Assembly: GCF_000473105.1 (NCBI RefSeq)
Contig: NZ_KI421498.1
Span: forward strand, 2,957,009 to 3,021,008
Length of the DNA: 64,000 nt
Source: Phaeobacter inhibens DSM 16374
GTDB taxonomy: Bacteria; Pseudomonadota; Alphaproteobacteria; Rhodobacterales; Rhodobacteraceae
Reading direction: 5' to 3'
Positions 33,808 through 43,173 of the stretch are shown piece by piece. The notes beneath the pieces are model-generated. The model had not been told where the DNA came from. It saw nothing but the letters and a program-made list of their open reading frames with translations, and did not search any database. The position numbers were made by a program, and so were the translations under genes. The number at the start of each line of letters is the position of its first letter. The first letter of the stretch is position 1.

Positions 33808-34554
33808 TCATTGGAGACGCCCCGTTATCACTGGCTCGCCCAAGAGGCGCTGGCGAGGCTGATGCCGCCAGGTTCGCATGTTGTTGGCCGGGGCCAGACG
33901 GAAAGATACCAATTGCTCCGGGCGGGCGCCAATGCGCTGCGCCAGAGCTATGGATGCGGTGTTATCCTCCGGAATGAAGGAGGCGATATTGCTCCAGTTC
34001 TTTTCTCGGAAGAGCCAGTCAAGAACGGCCTCTGCGGCCTCGCTTGCGTAGCCTTTGCCACGGGCATCCTCTGTCAGGTGCCAGGAGAGCTCCGGTTCTG
34101 GCCAGCCTTTCGGGAACCATGGGCCGATCATGCCGACTGGGCGCCCGGTGCTGCGCTCGACCAGGGCGAACAGCCCATAGCCGCGCAGGTGCCAATGACC
34201 GATTATGGTGGCAATCGACCACCAGAGCGCATCTGGATCGTCCGCTGCATCAATAAAGCGCGGCGCGCCAATGCGCAAAAAGGCATCATGCGCGTCGAAA
34301 CCGGCCTCCGCAGGGGACACCAGTGTAAGCCTCTGCGTCATGAGGCTAGGGAAACGATAACCCGTGTCTGACATTACCACATCCGTATCAACCCCTGCCG
34401 CACAGGCCGCAGCGATCTGTTTATGCATCAAAGACAGCCCGACCATGCCAGATGCCGGAAAATAATGGGTTAAAGCACCGTCCAAGCGTGGCATAGTCGC
34501 CACAGCGGCACCGGTACGGCGGCCTGGGTGACAGACAAGGGAGAGATCCATCAT
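33808..34554 (-). CDS. GNAT-family N-acetyltransferase, copy 2, with N-terminal extension
   Basis: A 248-residue protein with the GNAT core LTEDARGKGYASEAAEAVLDWLF and NTASIALAQRIGARP. About 70 residues precede the usual TQRLTLVSP opening, and this extension (HYFPASGMVGLSLMHKQIAA) is not recognised. The ATG overlaps the preceding stop by ATGA, which supports the long start, but an internal start near TQRLTL cannot be excluded. Confidence 0.78.
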   Translation of the reverse strand: MMDLSLVCHPGRRTGAAVATMPRLDGALTHYFPASGMVGLSLMHKQIAAACAAGVDTDVVMSDTGYRFPSLMTQRLTLVSPAEAGFDAHDAFLRIGAPRFIDAADDPDALWWSIATIIGHWHLRGYGLFALVERSTGRPVGMIGPWFPKGWPEPELSWHLTEDARGKGYASEAAEAVLDWLFREKNWSNIASFIPEDNTASIALAQRIGARPEQLVSFRLAPANNMRTWRHQPRQRLLGEPVITGRLQ

Positions 34555-35096
34555 GCGTAGGCCTCCATCCCGCCGTCCGCATCAGGTGCGTTATGGCGGT
34601 AGACGAGCGTATCTGCAGACGTTTCGCCTTCGGGCAAAGGTGCCTCAGGATCCAGGGTGGCCCCTAGCCGCTCAGCCACTGAGACCGATTTATCGTTTCC
34701 GGGCGTGATGTAGCTGACAAGGGTGGTCGCGCCCATTTGGGACCACGCCCATTCCAACGCTGCAGATGCTGCTTCGGTGACGTAACCGTTGCCCTCGAAG
34801 CCGTTGCAAAGTGTCCAGCCGATCTCCGCTTCGGGGAAATGGGCTGGTTTGATGATGCCGACTTGGCCAACAAATGCGCCATCCTCGCTGCGTTCGATTG
34901 CCCAGCTACCGAAACCCAGAAGGGACCAGCTGCCCACTTCAGCGGCAATTGTTTGCCAGCTGTCCTTGAGCGAAAACGGCCCGCCCATATAGCGTGCGCG
35001 TTCACTGCCCAGCACATCGTGAAGCGGCGCGAAGTCCGACATCACGTGGCGGCGCAGCGTGAGACGCGCAGTGGATATGGTGGGCGCAATAGTCAC
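34551..35096 (-). CDS. GNAT-family N-acetyltransferase, copy 3
   Basis: A 181-residue acetyltransferase: ISTARLTLRRHVMSDFAPLHDVLG at the N-terminus, EAEIGWTLCNGFEGNGYVTEAASAALEWAW for acetyl-CoA binding, and KSVSVAERLGATL. The start is set at GTG 35096, one base after the ffh stop; a TTG at 35114 would overlap ffh. It overlaps copy 2 by 4 bp. The three genes and ffh probably share a transcript. Confidence 0.82.
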   Translation of the reverse strand: MTIAPTISTARLTLRRHVMSDFAPLHDVLGSERARYMGGPFSLKDSWQTIAAEVGSWSLLGFGSWAIERSEDGAFVGQVGIIKPAHFPEAEIGWTLCNGFEGNGYVTEAASAALEWAWSQMGATTLVSYITPGNDKSVSVAERLGATLDPEAPLPEGETSADTLVYRHNAPDADGGMEAYA

Positions 35097-35097
35097 C

Positions 35098-36621
35098 TTA
35101 CTTCTTCTTTCCAAAGCCGCTCAGGCCACCGGGGAGGCCGCCCATGCCGCCCAGACCCGGCAGGCCACCGGCTAGGCCCTTGCCGCCGCCCATGGCTTTG
35201 GCCGCTGCTTCCAGTGCCTTTGGATCCATCTGGCTCGGATCCATTCCAGCCATATCGGGCATGCTGCCGCCCTTGCCGAACATGCCAGACATGGCCTGTT
35301 TCAACATCTTGCCTTTGCCCATCTTGCCCATCTTTTTCATGACGTCGGCCATTTGACGGTGCATTTTCATCAGCTTGTTGAGGTCGGAGACCTGCATGCC
35401 GGAACCTGCTGCGATCCGTTTCTTGCGAGACGCCTGGAGCAGGGCAGGATTGGCGCGTTCTTTCTTGGTCATGGATTGGATCATGGCGATCTGCTGGCGC
35501 AGCACCTTGTCATCAAACCCGGATTCTTCGACTTGTTTTGCCATTTTGGCCATGCCGGGCATCATCTGCATCATGCCTTGCATGCCGCCCATCTGGATCA
35601 TCTGCTCAAGCTGCATCTTCAGGTCATTCATATTGAAATGACCCTTCATCATGCGCTTCATCATGCGTTCGGCCTGTTCGGCCTCGATGGTTTCCTGGGC
35701 TTTTTCAACCAGAGCAACGATATCGCCCATGCCGAGAATCCGGCCTGCGATTCGGTCAGGCTCGAAGGTCTCGATGGCGTCCATCTTCTCGCCCAGACCG
35801 ACAAAGCGGATGGGTTTACCGGTGACTGCGCGCATCGACAGCGCCGCACCACCGCGGCCATCGCCGTCCATCCGGGTCAGAACAACGCCGGAGATGCCGA
35901 TCTTGGCATCAAATTCCTCGGCCACCTCGACGGCGACCTGACCGGTCAACCCGTCAACAACCAGCAGGGTTTCACGGGGGGAGACGACATCGCGGACGTC
36001 CTCCACCTCCTGCATGAGCACTTCGTCAATCTGCAGGCGGCCGGCAGTATCGAGCATGTACACATCGTAGCCACCTAACGCGGCTTGCTGCTTGGCACGT
36101 TTGGCAATGTCGACGGGTTTCTGTCCCGGCACGATTGGCAGCGTGTCGACGCCGATCTGGGTGCCCAGTACTGCAAGCTGGTCCATCGCAGCAGGGCGAT
36201 ACACATCGAGCGACGCCATCAGGACGCGCTTACCTTCTTTATCTTTCAGACGCTTGGCGAGCTTACCAGTGGTTGTGGTCTTACCTGAGCCTTGCAGACC
36301 AACCATCAGGATCGGTGCCGGTGGGTTGTCAACTTTCAGCTGGCCTGGATCCTCCGCGCCGCGCAGCACGTCCACCAGGGCGTCATGGACGATTTTGACA
36401 ACCTGTTGGCCCGGCGTGACCGATTTTGTCACCGCTTGGCCCGTAGCCTGTTCCTGCACACGCTTCACGAAATCGCGGGCAACCGGTAGCGAAACATCTG
36501 CCTCCAGCAGGGCGACGCGAACTTCGCGCAGGGCGGTTTTGACGTCCTCTTCAGAGAGTGCGCCCTGTTTGGTCAGCCGGTCAAAGACACCGGATAGGCG
36601 TTCGGATAAATTTTCAAACAT
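35098..36621 (-). CDS. ffh: Signal recognition particle protein Ffh
   Basis: A 507-residue SRP54 GTPase. N domain (residues 1-90), G domain with P-loop GLQGSGKTTTTGKLAKRL, DVYRPAAMDQL, DTAGRLQIDE and TRMDGDGRGGAALSM, then a Met-rich M domain (QMIQMGGMQGMMQMMPGM) that binds signal peptides and 4.5S RNA. The C-terminus is extended with Gly/Leu/Met repeats. It targets nascent membrane proteins to FtsY/SecYEG. Confidence 0.97.
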   Translation of the reverse strand: MFENLSERLSGVFDRLTKQGALSEEDVKTALREVRVALLEADVSLPVARDFVKRVQEQATGQAVTKSVTPGQQVVKIVHDALVDVLRGAEDPGQLKVDNPPAPILMVGLQGSGKTTTTGKLAKRLKDKEGKRVLMASLDVYRPAAMDQLAVLGTQIGVDTLPIVPGQKPVDIAKRAKQQAALGGYDVYMLDTAGRLQIDEVLMQEVEDVRDVVSPRETLLVVDGLTGQVAVEVAEEFDAKIGISGVVLTRMDGDGRGGAALSMRAVTGKPIRFVGLGEKMDAIETFEPDRIAGRILGMGDIVALVEKAQETIEAEQAERMMKRMMKGHFNMNDLKMQLEQMIQMGGMQGMMQMMPGMAKMAKQVEESGFDDKVLRQQIAMIQSMTKKERANPALLQASRKKRIAAGSGMQVSDLNKLMKMHRQMADVMKKMGKMGKGKMLKQAMSGMFGKGGSMPDMAGMDPSQMDPKALEAAAKAMGGGKGLAGGLPGLGGMGGLPGGLSGFGKKK

Positions 36622-37112
36622 GCCTTCGGCCTCCTATGCCGGTTTCAACGTGGGCGCCCCACATGTAGGGAGCATATGATCCATGCGCAATCACCCCCAC
36701 GGGCGTAACACGCTGGTGGAGGGCGATCCCCGGCAATGGCAGGGACCGGAAGACTATAGCGGCTTCCGGATTTGGGCCATCCGTTACGCGTTCGCCTGCA
36801 ATGAGTCAACCCGAAGCGCTTTGTCAGGAATGGATGGTGCGCTGCCATGCGCTGAGTGCAACGGTTGACGCAAGGCACTCCGGTGAGGGAGTATCAGGAG
36901 GCGGGGCGGGTCGATACTCGTGAAGGGCAACCGCATTGCAGGCGTATGAACCGCGCCTATCGATGGCCCTTCGGTCGATCTCAGACACGAACAAAAAACG
37001 TGGGTCAGCCCAAGCCCCATTTCAGAGGCAGCTATCCTCAAGGCATCTGGTGCGGCGTTCCTGTCGTATTCCTTCATCGGGCGGCTTTGCAGCCACAGAA
37101 GGATCAGGACAG
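36622..37112. other. 491-bp divergent spacer, no gene recognised
   Basis: This lies between ffh (minus) and the EF-G-like gene (plus). Short frames on both strands show no family resemblance. A hairpin CCGGAAG / CTTCCGG (36746-36769, 7-bp stem) is visible; it is not the SRP RNA motif, nor a riboswitch I recognise. Both promoters must be here. Confidence 0.5.
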
Positions 37113-39107
37113 ATGCGTGTTTTTACAGTTATTGGCCCCTCTCATTCCGGAAAGACCGAGCTGGCAAAAGCCTTAGCAACACTTCAGGAGCCAGAGCAGA
37201 AGCCACAGCAGGCTACAGGTGTTGCTGAGTTGAGAGCGTTTCAATTCATGGATGAATCCTGGGGCGTGATTGATATTGCTGGTGGGGTTGAGAATTTGGT
37301 GACTGCGGGGCCAGCGTTGGCTGCCAGTGATGCGGCGGTTGTTTGCGTATCGGCGGACCCAGCCGCCGGGGTTTTGGCTGCGCCTTATCTCAGGATGGTC
37401 GAAGAGGCGGGCATTCCCGCCTTTCTTTTTATCAACCGTATGGATCAGGCCGCGGGGAGGGTGGCCGATATCGTCGCCGCGCTGCAAACCTATTGTCGGC
37501 ACAACATCGTCCTGCGTCAGATACCGATGCGTGCAGGGGGGGAGGTGATCGGGGCGGTGGATCTGATCTCAGAACGGGCGTGGAAATATCAAGAGGGGCA
37601 GCCCTCAGCCCTGGTGGCTTTCCCGGATAGCATCCATGCGCGTGAACGTCAGGCACGGGGAGAAATGCTGGAAGCGCTGGCCGACTATGATGACGATCTG
37701 CTGGAGCAATTGATCGAAGACCGTAAGCCGTTGACTGAAGCGGTCTACGACGTGGCCACCCGTGTCTTGCAGCATAACGATCTGATTCCGGCGCTCTTAG
37801 GGTCTGCGCTTCATCGCAACGGGATCCTTCGTCTGATGAAATCTCTGCGCCATGAGGCCCCCGCGGTTGAGGTCGCGGCGCAGCGGTTGGCAGCGGATGA
37901 GCAGCCACTGGCAGTGGGCTGTATTGGAGATCTTGTGAAACATCTCGGCAAGACGGTCGTCGTCCGCGCGTTAAGCCAACCAGTGGGAGCCGGGGCGCAG
38001 GTTGGTGGCGGTAACCTTGGGGCGATGACACAGTTGAGGGGGCAGAGCGCGGTTGAGAAAATCGGCGCAGGTGCGCCCGCAACCGGGCGCGCTGCCGGCA
38101 ATGGACGCAATTCATCCCAAGCCTGTTCGGGTGACCTGGCGCCGGGCGATATTGCGCAGGTGGTGAAATCGGATCATCTAAGCCTCGGGTACGCCTATCT
38201 GGAAAACCGTGCCGCGCAATTGCCGCAGTGGGCCCAGCCGCGCCCGTCGAGTTACCAGCGGATTGTCACGCCCGTGCATGATCGTGATGATGTCCGGCTG
38301 ACTACGGCGTTGGAGCGGATTGCTGAGATTGATACAGGGATGCAGATCGAACAGGATGAGATCAGCGGGCACGCGCTGCTGCACCTACAGGGGCCGCTGC
38401 ATCTGCGCCGCATCCTGACGCTGCTGAATGAGTCATTCGGTATCGACGTAGGAGATGAACCCGTGCCGCCTGCCCTACGGGAGACGATCACGCGCCCGGT
38501 CACAATCCATCACCGCCACCGCAAACAATCTGGCGGAGCAGGTCAGTTTGCCGACGTGGTGCTGAGCATCGCGCCGGCCACGCGCGGGTCCGGTTTCCAC
38601 TTTACCGATGAGGTCAAAGGCGGTGCGGTACCCAGGGGCTATATTCCGTCAGTAGAGGCGGGCGCGCGTGAGGCGTTGAAGACGGGTGCTAATGGTCATC
38701 CCGTTGTCGATGTGCAGGTCACTCTGATGGATGGCAAGCACCACTCCGTTGACAGTTCGGACTACGCGTTTCGTACGGCGGGCAAATCTGCGGTTCGTGA
38801 GGCTCTGGCAGAGGCGGGGTCGGTGGTGCTGCAACCTATCATGCGGGTGGAGATCCACGTTCCTTCAGTCTTTACCGGTGGGCTAGTCCCTGTGGTCAGC
38901 GGGATGCAGGGTCAGATCCTTGGTTTTGCAGCCCACCCCGAGGCCGCAGGCTGGGATGTGTTTGAAACCCTGCTGCCGGTGGCGGTTCAGGATCAGCTTT
39001 GTAGCAGTCTTGCCAGCGCAACCCGCGGTACGGCCTGGTTCTCGAGCGGGTTCGATCACTACGAAGAGGCACGCCGCACATCGTCTGCGGCAGGTGGAGG
39101 GCGCTGA
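37113..39107 (+). CDS. Elongation factor G-like GTPase with shortened switch I
   Basis: A 664-residue EF-G relative. The P-loop is GPSHSGKT (8-15), G3 is DIAG (54-57) in place of DTPGH, and G4 is NRMD (108-111) in place of NKMD. Only about 40 residues separate G1 and G3, against about 64 in EF-G, so most of switch I is missing. Domains II to V are present, including domain IV (IHHRHRKQSGGAGQFADV, AVPRGYIPSVEAGAREAL) and the C-terminal LPVVSGMQGQ-like segment (VPVVSGMQGQILGF). It could bind ribosomes but GTP hydrolysis may be altered. AAGGAT upstream supports ATG 37113. Confidence 0.83.
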   Translation: MRVFTVIGPSHSGKTELAKALATLQEPEQKPQQATGVAELRAFQFMDESWGVIDIAGGVENLVTAGPALAASDAAVVCVSADPAAGVLAAPYLRMVEEAGIPAFLFINRMDQAAGRVADIVAALQTYCRHNIVLRQIPMRAGGEVIGAVDLISERAWKYQEGQPSALVAFPDSIHARERQARGEMLEALADYDDDLLEQLIEDRKPLTEAVYDVATRVLQHNDLIPALLGSALHRNGILRLMKSLRHEAPAVEVAAQRLAADEQPLAVGCIGDLVKHLGKTVVVRALSQPVGAGAQVGGGNLGAMTQLRGQSAVEKIGAGAPATGRAAGNGRNSSQACSGDLAPGDIAQVVKSDHLSLGYAYLENRAAQLPQWAQPRPSSYQRIVTPVHDRDDVRLTTALERIAEIDTGMQIEQDEISGHALLHLQGPLHLRRILTLLNESFGIDVGDEPVPPALRETITRPVTIHHRHRKQSGGAGQFADVVLSIAPATRGSGFHFTDEVKGGAVPRGYIPSVEAGAREALKTGANGHPVVDVQVTLMDGKHHSVDSSDYAFRTAGKSAVREALAEAGSVVLQPIMRVEIHVPSVFTGGLVPVVSGMQGQILGFAAHPEAAGWDVFETLLPVAVQDQLCSSLASATRGTAWFSSGFDHYEEARRTSSAAGGGR

Positions 39108-39215
39108 CGAAATACCAATAAGAAAGCAGACGGAAGTTGATGTTCCCTCTTGTATGCCCTCGCGTTTCTCATTGATCTGCAGACAATATCAGATGTTCAG
39201 ATCAATGAGGCCGCA

Positions 39216-39743
39216 ATGGACGCATCATCCCAGTTTCAGGACAGCTTGCCTGTTTCTTCCGACAAACTTTTGGCGCAGCTGGATGCGTGGGGCATCAGCT
39301 ATCGGCTGCACAGCCACGCGCCATTGCGCACCGTTGCGGATGCCAAGACGATCGAGGCGGACTTCATGCAGGCGGGGGAGCGCGCGCTGCGGCTCAAGAA
39401 CCTCTACTTGCGGGACAAGAAAAAACGCAATCATCTGGTCAGCCTGGAGCAGGACCGCGATGTCGATTTGAAAGCGCTGGCAGCTGAACTGGGACTGGGT
39501 AATCTGTCATTTGGATCAGCGGAGCGCCTACTAGAAACCCTTGGTGTGCGCCCTGGCGCTGTCACGCCATTGGCAATGGTCAACGGGGTCAACCAGGATG
39601 TTCACTTCTATATGGACAAGGCTGCGCAGCAGGCAGAGGTGATTTACATGCATCCTTTGGTGAATGATCGCACCGTCGCTCTGACGCGACAGGCATTTCT
39701 GGACGTGATGAACCGATTGAGCGTGACGATCATCTGGGTCTGA
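39216..39743 (+). CDS. Prolyl-tRNA deacylase (YbaK/ProX family)
   Basis: A 175-residue YbaK-fold protein: YRLHSHAPLRTVADAKTIEADFMQAG, LKNLYLRDKKKRNHLVSLEQDR with the conserved Lys, and GVRPGAVTPLAMVNG with the GxxxP active-site loop. It should hydrolyse alanyl-tRNA(Pro) as a free-standing editing factor. I use the ATG at 39216 (MDASSQ) rather than an upstream one at 39150. Confidence 0.88.
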   Translation: MDASSQFQDSLPVSSDKLLAQLDAWGISYRLHSHAPLRTVADAKTIEADFMQAGERALRLKNLYLRDKKKRNHLVSLEQDRDVDLKALAAELGLGNLSFGSAERLLETLGVRPGAVTPLAMVNGVNQDVHFYMDKAAQQAEVIYMHPLVNDRTVALTRQAFLDVMNRLSVTIIWV

Positions 39744-39849
39744 AGTGGCAGGCCATCCCGTGATCACTGCGCAATTTTGAACCTTTCTCTGGCTAGGGTC
39801 CGTGGAATGTGCATGGTTGCAGTAAGTGAGACGCAGATAAGAGGTGATC

Positions 39850-40728
39850 ATGGACAACTGGGACGAGGTACGTACCGCCTATCAGGTGGCCCGGATGGGA
39901 ACCGTGAGCGGCGCCGCCGAGGTGCTGGGTGTCCATCACGCGACGGTTATCCGTCACGTCGATGCAATCGAGTCACGCCTCGGCGTCAAGCTGTTCCAGC
40001 GCCATGCCCGCGGTTACACCCCGACAGAGGCCGGTCAGGATCTGCTACGGGTTGCGCAGGCCACGGATGATCAGTTCGGCCAGCTGGTTGGCCGTCTGAA
40101 GGGGCATGGAGATGCGGTATCCGGCGAATTGGTCGTGACCTCGTTATCCTCGATGTCGACACTGCTGGTGCCTGCGCTCACTGAATTTCAGCGTCGGCAC
40201 CCCGAGTTGGTGATCCGTTTCCTGACCGGTAGCCGCCTGTTTCGACTGGAATACGGGGAGGCACATGTCGCGATCCGTGCCGGATCTCCGCCGGAACAGC
40301 CAGACAATGTGGTTCAGCCCTTTATGCGGCAACAGCACGGGCTTTACGCCAGTGCCTCATATCTTGAACGGTTCGGTCCTCTGAAGGGGCTGGACGATAT
40401 GGCCAACCACCGGTTCATCTGTAATGACGACATAGATAGCCGGGCGCCCTATTCCCGCTGGCTGCGTGCCCATGCGCCCGAGAGTGCGTTGTCGTTTCGC
40501 TGTGTGAACGCGGTCTCTATGCAGGAGGCTCTGCTGGCCGGAGCGGGGATTGGTTTCCTGACCCGCTGGGAGGCGGCGCGGCATCCCGGGCTTACCCAGA
40601 TAATGGAGCCGCTTCCGGAGTGGGCAGGGGAGTTGTGGCTTGTCACCCATGTTGATCTGCACCGCACGACCAAGGTGCAGAGCTTTCTCAGTTTCCTCAA
40701 AGCAGAAGCCAAGGCCTGGACCGCATGA
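39850..40728 (+). CDS. LysR-family transcriptional regulator
   Basis: A 292-residue regulator: an N-terminal helix-turn-helix (WDEVRTAYQVARMGTVSGAAEVLGVHHATVIRHVDAIE) and a LysR substrate-binding domain (ELVVTSLSSMSTLLVPALTEFQRRHPEL onward). It overlaps the following exporter by 4 bp (ATGA), so they are one transcript, and the regulator may control its own exporter. AGAGGTG is upstream of ATG 39850. Confidence 0.88.
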   Translation: MDNWDEVRTAYQVARMGTVSGAAEVLGVHHATVIRHVDAIESRLGVKLFQRHARGYTPTEAGQDLLRVAQATDDQFGQLVGRLKGHGDAVSGELVVTSLSSMSTLLVPALTEFQRRHPELVIRFLTGSRLFRLEYGEAHVAIRAGSPPEQPDNVVQPFMRQQHGLYASASYLERFGPLKGLDDMANHRFICNDDIDSRAPYSRWLRAHAPESALSFRCVNAVSMQEALLAGAGIGFLTRWEAARHPGLTQIMEPLPEWAGELWLVTHVDLHRTTKVQSFLSFLKAEAKAWTA

Positions 40729-41633
40729 CACCGAGCTATCGCGGTCATCTTGCAATGCTGGTGTTCTCAGCCCTGGTGGCCGGATCGTTTTCACTTGGCG
40801 CGATGGTGGCCAATGACATTACTCCCATGGCCCTCAATGCCATTCGGTTTGTGATTGCTGCGGTGGTGATCGGCATTGCGGCACAGTTCACCCATGGCCT
40901 GCGCCGTAAAGATTTTGAGGCGCCTTGGCGCTTCCTCCTGCTGGGTGGCCTGTTTGCCATCTATTTTGTGCTGATGTTTTACGGGTTGCAAACTGCCGCC
41001 CCAGTGAGTGCGGCTGCAGTATTCACACTGACACCGGTTTTGAGTGGGGTTTTCGGCTGGATCCTACTGCGCCAGGTCACAACCTGGCGGATGGCTCTGG
41101 CGTTGGCGATTGGTGCTATGGGGGCGATCTGGGTGATCTTTCGGGGTGACCCGACGGCCATCTGGGCCTTTGAGATTGGCCGTGGAGAGATGATATATTT
41201 TTGGGGATGTGTGGCCCACGCCGCCTATACGCCGATGGTGCGCTTGCTGAACCGGGGGGAACCTGCGGTGGTGTTTACCTTCGGGATGCTGGTAGCGGGT
41301 GCGATGATCCTGTTGGTGGTCGGCTGGGGCGACATTCGCGCCACGCATTGGACCGAATTGTCACCGCTTGTCTGGGTGGTCCTGTTCTATGTCGCGCTGA
41401 TCGCCAGTGCGGCGACCTTTGTTCTGCTGCAATATGCAACGCTTCATCTGCCCTCGGCCAAGGTCATGGCCTATACCTACCTCACGCCAAGCTGGGTCAT
41501 CTTGTGGGAAATTGCGCTGGGCCGCCCGGCACCTAGTGGCATCGTAGCGCTGGGCGTGGTTTGCACCATTTGGGCGCTTTGGCTGTTGTTGCGGGAGGGG
41601 CGCAGCATCGTGCCGGAGACCCAGTCTGGCTAA
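40725..41633 (+). CDS. EamA/DMT-family transporter, copy 1
   Basis: A 302-residue membrane protein with ten predicted helices in two EamA repeats (LVAGSFSLGAMVANDITPMALNAIRF and, in the second half, HWTELSPLVWVVLFYVALIASAATFVLLQYA). EamA proteins export metabolites or amino acids or import nucleotide sugars. The substrate is unknown. It is coupled to a LysR gene and converges with an ArsR gene. Confidence 0.87.
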   Translation: MTPSYRGHLAMLVFSALVAGSFSLGAMVANDITPMALNAIRFVIAAVVIGIAAQFTHGLRRKDFEAPWRFLLLGGLFAIYFVLMFYGLQTAAPVSAAAVFTLTPVLSGVFGWILLRQVTTWRMALALAIGAMGAIWVIFRGDPTAIWAFEIGRGEMIYFWGCVAHAAYTPMVRLLNRGEPAVVFTFGMLVAGAMILLVVGWGDIRATHWTELSPLVWVVLFYVALIASAATFVLLQYATLHLPSAKVMAYTYLTPSWVILWEIALGRPAPSGIVALGVVCTIWALWLLLREGRSIVPETQSG

Positions 41634-41639
41634 TTCGCC

Positions 41640-41987
41640 TCACTCGGAGGAGGGATCTGTTGTCGGGCTGTCGAGCTCGATTTCAAGGAAACGCTCAAAT
41701 GCGTCCAGATTGACCGGCTCGAACTGACCAAAACCCTGCATCCAGACAGAGGCCGACCGCATGGCGTCTGGCTGCAATTTGCACCATTTCACGCGGCCAC
41801 GTTTTTCCTGCGCAATGAGTCCTGCTCGTGTCAGGATCATCAGGTGTTTGGAGATCGCTGCAAGTGACATTTCAAAGGGTTCAGCGACATCCGTGACGGC
41901 CATGTCATCCTCCAGCAGCATCGTCAGAATGCTACGCCGGGTTGGGTCCGCAAGGGCGGCAAATACGGTATCAAGAGGATCGCTCAT
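41640..41987 (-). CDS. ArsR-family winged-helix regulator
   Basis: A 115-residue regulator: MSDPLDTVFAALADPTRRSILTMLLEDDM, then VTDVAEPFEMSLAAISKHLMILTRAGLI (HTH) and QEKRGRVKWCKLQPDAM (wing). It lacks the ELCVCDL-type metal box, so metal sensing by that site is not expected. A long frame to 42350 overlaps the divergent transporter and is discarded. It is divergent from an EamA transporter with a 96-bp gap. Confidence 0.85.
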   Translation of the reverse strand: MSDPLDTVFAALADPTRRSILTMLLEDDMAVTDVAEPFEMSLAAISKHLMILTRAGLIAQEKRGRVKWCKLQPDAMRSASVWMQGFGQFEPVNLDAFERFLEIELDSPTTDPSSE

Positions 41988-42083
41988 GCCGACACACCTA
42001 AACCGCAAGATGCGGGTCGACAATCCCAAGCCACTAGCCGCATACCACCGGCAACGACGGCAGAGCGCGAAAGAGGCATAGTC

Positions 42084-42977
42084 ATGGCACTGAAATACTG
42101 GGCAGCGATCTTTGTACTGGGGATCGGCTGGGGCATGTCCTTCATGTTCAATGCCGTATTGCTGCGCGAGTTGGGGCCTCTGTCGGTGTCCATGGGGCGG
42201 GTTGGCTTCGGTGCGCTGGGGTGCTGGATCTACGTAGTAGCAGCCCGGAAGCAGGTGCCGGACCGACCACGGCGTTGGCTGGCGCTTTTTGGCTTTGGTG
42301 TATTGAGCTATGCGGCGCCCTTTGCCTTCTACGCGCTGGGACAACAGCATATTGCCAGTGGCGTGGCCGGAATCCTAAATGCGTTTACTCCTGCGCTTGC
42401 CGTTATGGTGGCGCATTTCTGGCCAGGTGGAGAGCGGGCGACCTTGCAGAAATCGTTCGGTGTGGTTTTTGGCTTTTTGGGGATCCTAGTCTTGTCGTGG
42501 CCGTTGCTACAGGGCGGGCGCCAGTCTGAGGTCTGGGCCGTGCTCGTTACGCTTTGCGCGCCACTGTGCTATGCATTTTCGGTCAATATCGCCCGCCAGT
42601 TCCGGGACATCGACCCAGTAGTGCTTGTCGCCGTTGCCTTGACCGGGGCCACTGCGGCCATCACGCCGCTGGCGATTTGGGCTGAAGGTTTGCCGGTGAT
42701 CACCCGATTGGAGACCTGGGGCGCGTTGTTCATCATCGGCTTCATCCTGACGTCAGCAGCTTTCATCCTGTTCTATTGGGTTCTGCCTCGGGTTGGGCCG
42801 ACCAATATCACCTTGCCAACGCTGATCGCCCCGGTTTCCGCTTTGGCGATGGGGGCCTGGGTCTTGCAGGAGCCGCTCAAACTGGAGCATCTGACAGGCA
42901 TGGGCCTGATCCTGATCGGGCTGGTGCTGATTGATGGTCGTCTGCTGCGTAAAATACGACGTCGGTCGGCCCTTTGA
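42084..42977 (+). CDS. EamA/DMT-family transporter, copy 2
   Basis: A 297-residue membrane protein with ten predicted helices: FVLGIGWGMSFMFNAVLLRELGPLSV and VLSYAAPFAFYALGQQHIASGVAGILNAF in the first half, LPRVGPTNITLPTLIAPVSALAMGAWVLQE in the second. It is about equally distant from the copy at 40.7 kb by eye, so not a recent duplication. The ArsR gene opposite may regulate it. Confidence 0.87.
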   Translation: MALKYWAAIFVLGIGWGMSFMFNAVLLRELGPLSVSMGRVGFGALGCWIYVVAARKQVPDRPRRWLALFGFGVLSYAAPFAFYALGQQHIASGVAGILNAFTPALAVMVAHFWPGGERATLQKSFGVVFGFLGILVLSWPLLQGGRQSEVWAVLVTLCAPLCYAFSVNIARQFRDIDPVVLVAVALTGATAAITPLAIWAEGLPVITRLETWGALFIIGFILTSAAFILFYWVLPRVGPTNITLPTLIAPVSALAMGAWVLQEPLKLEHLTGMGLILIGLVLIDGRLLRKIRRRSAL

Positions 42978-42982
42978 TAAAA

Positions 42983-43049
42983 TCAACCTTTTGGTTGAAT
43001 ATGAGTTTTGACCACAAAATGGCCTCCTGCGTCGAAGGTGCTCAGGAGG
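42983..43049. other. Two hairpins in the spacer before the atp operon
   Basis: TCAACC-TTTT-GGTTGA (42983-42998) right after the EamA stop and CCTCCTG / CAGGAGG (43023-43049) are visible stems. Neither has a U-run, but the first may end the EamA transcript. The rest of the 190-bp gap is AT-rich near 43060-43090 and should contain the atp promoter, which I could not assign. Confidence 0.4.
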
Positions 43050-43173
43050 TCATGCGATGGTATTCTATTTAAATATAATAATTACAATGTCTTATTCTCA
43101 ATGTCGCAGTGCTTTCAGGGTTGTTGACTCTGAGGCTTGGACTCCTTAGCACCACATCAGAATTCACGTGAGG

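Noticed and set aside
36741-36770. Possible SRP (4.5S) RNA near ffh because of ACCGGAAG
   Set aside because: The conserved SRP tetraloop region GGxCCGGAAGGAAGCAGC is not present; the motif is just a short hairpin.
43060-43090. TATAAT at 43074-43079 as the atp operon promoter
   Set aside because: No acceptable -35 element at 16-18 bp; the AT-rich stretch may only resemble a -10 box.
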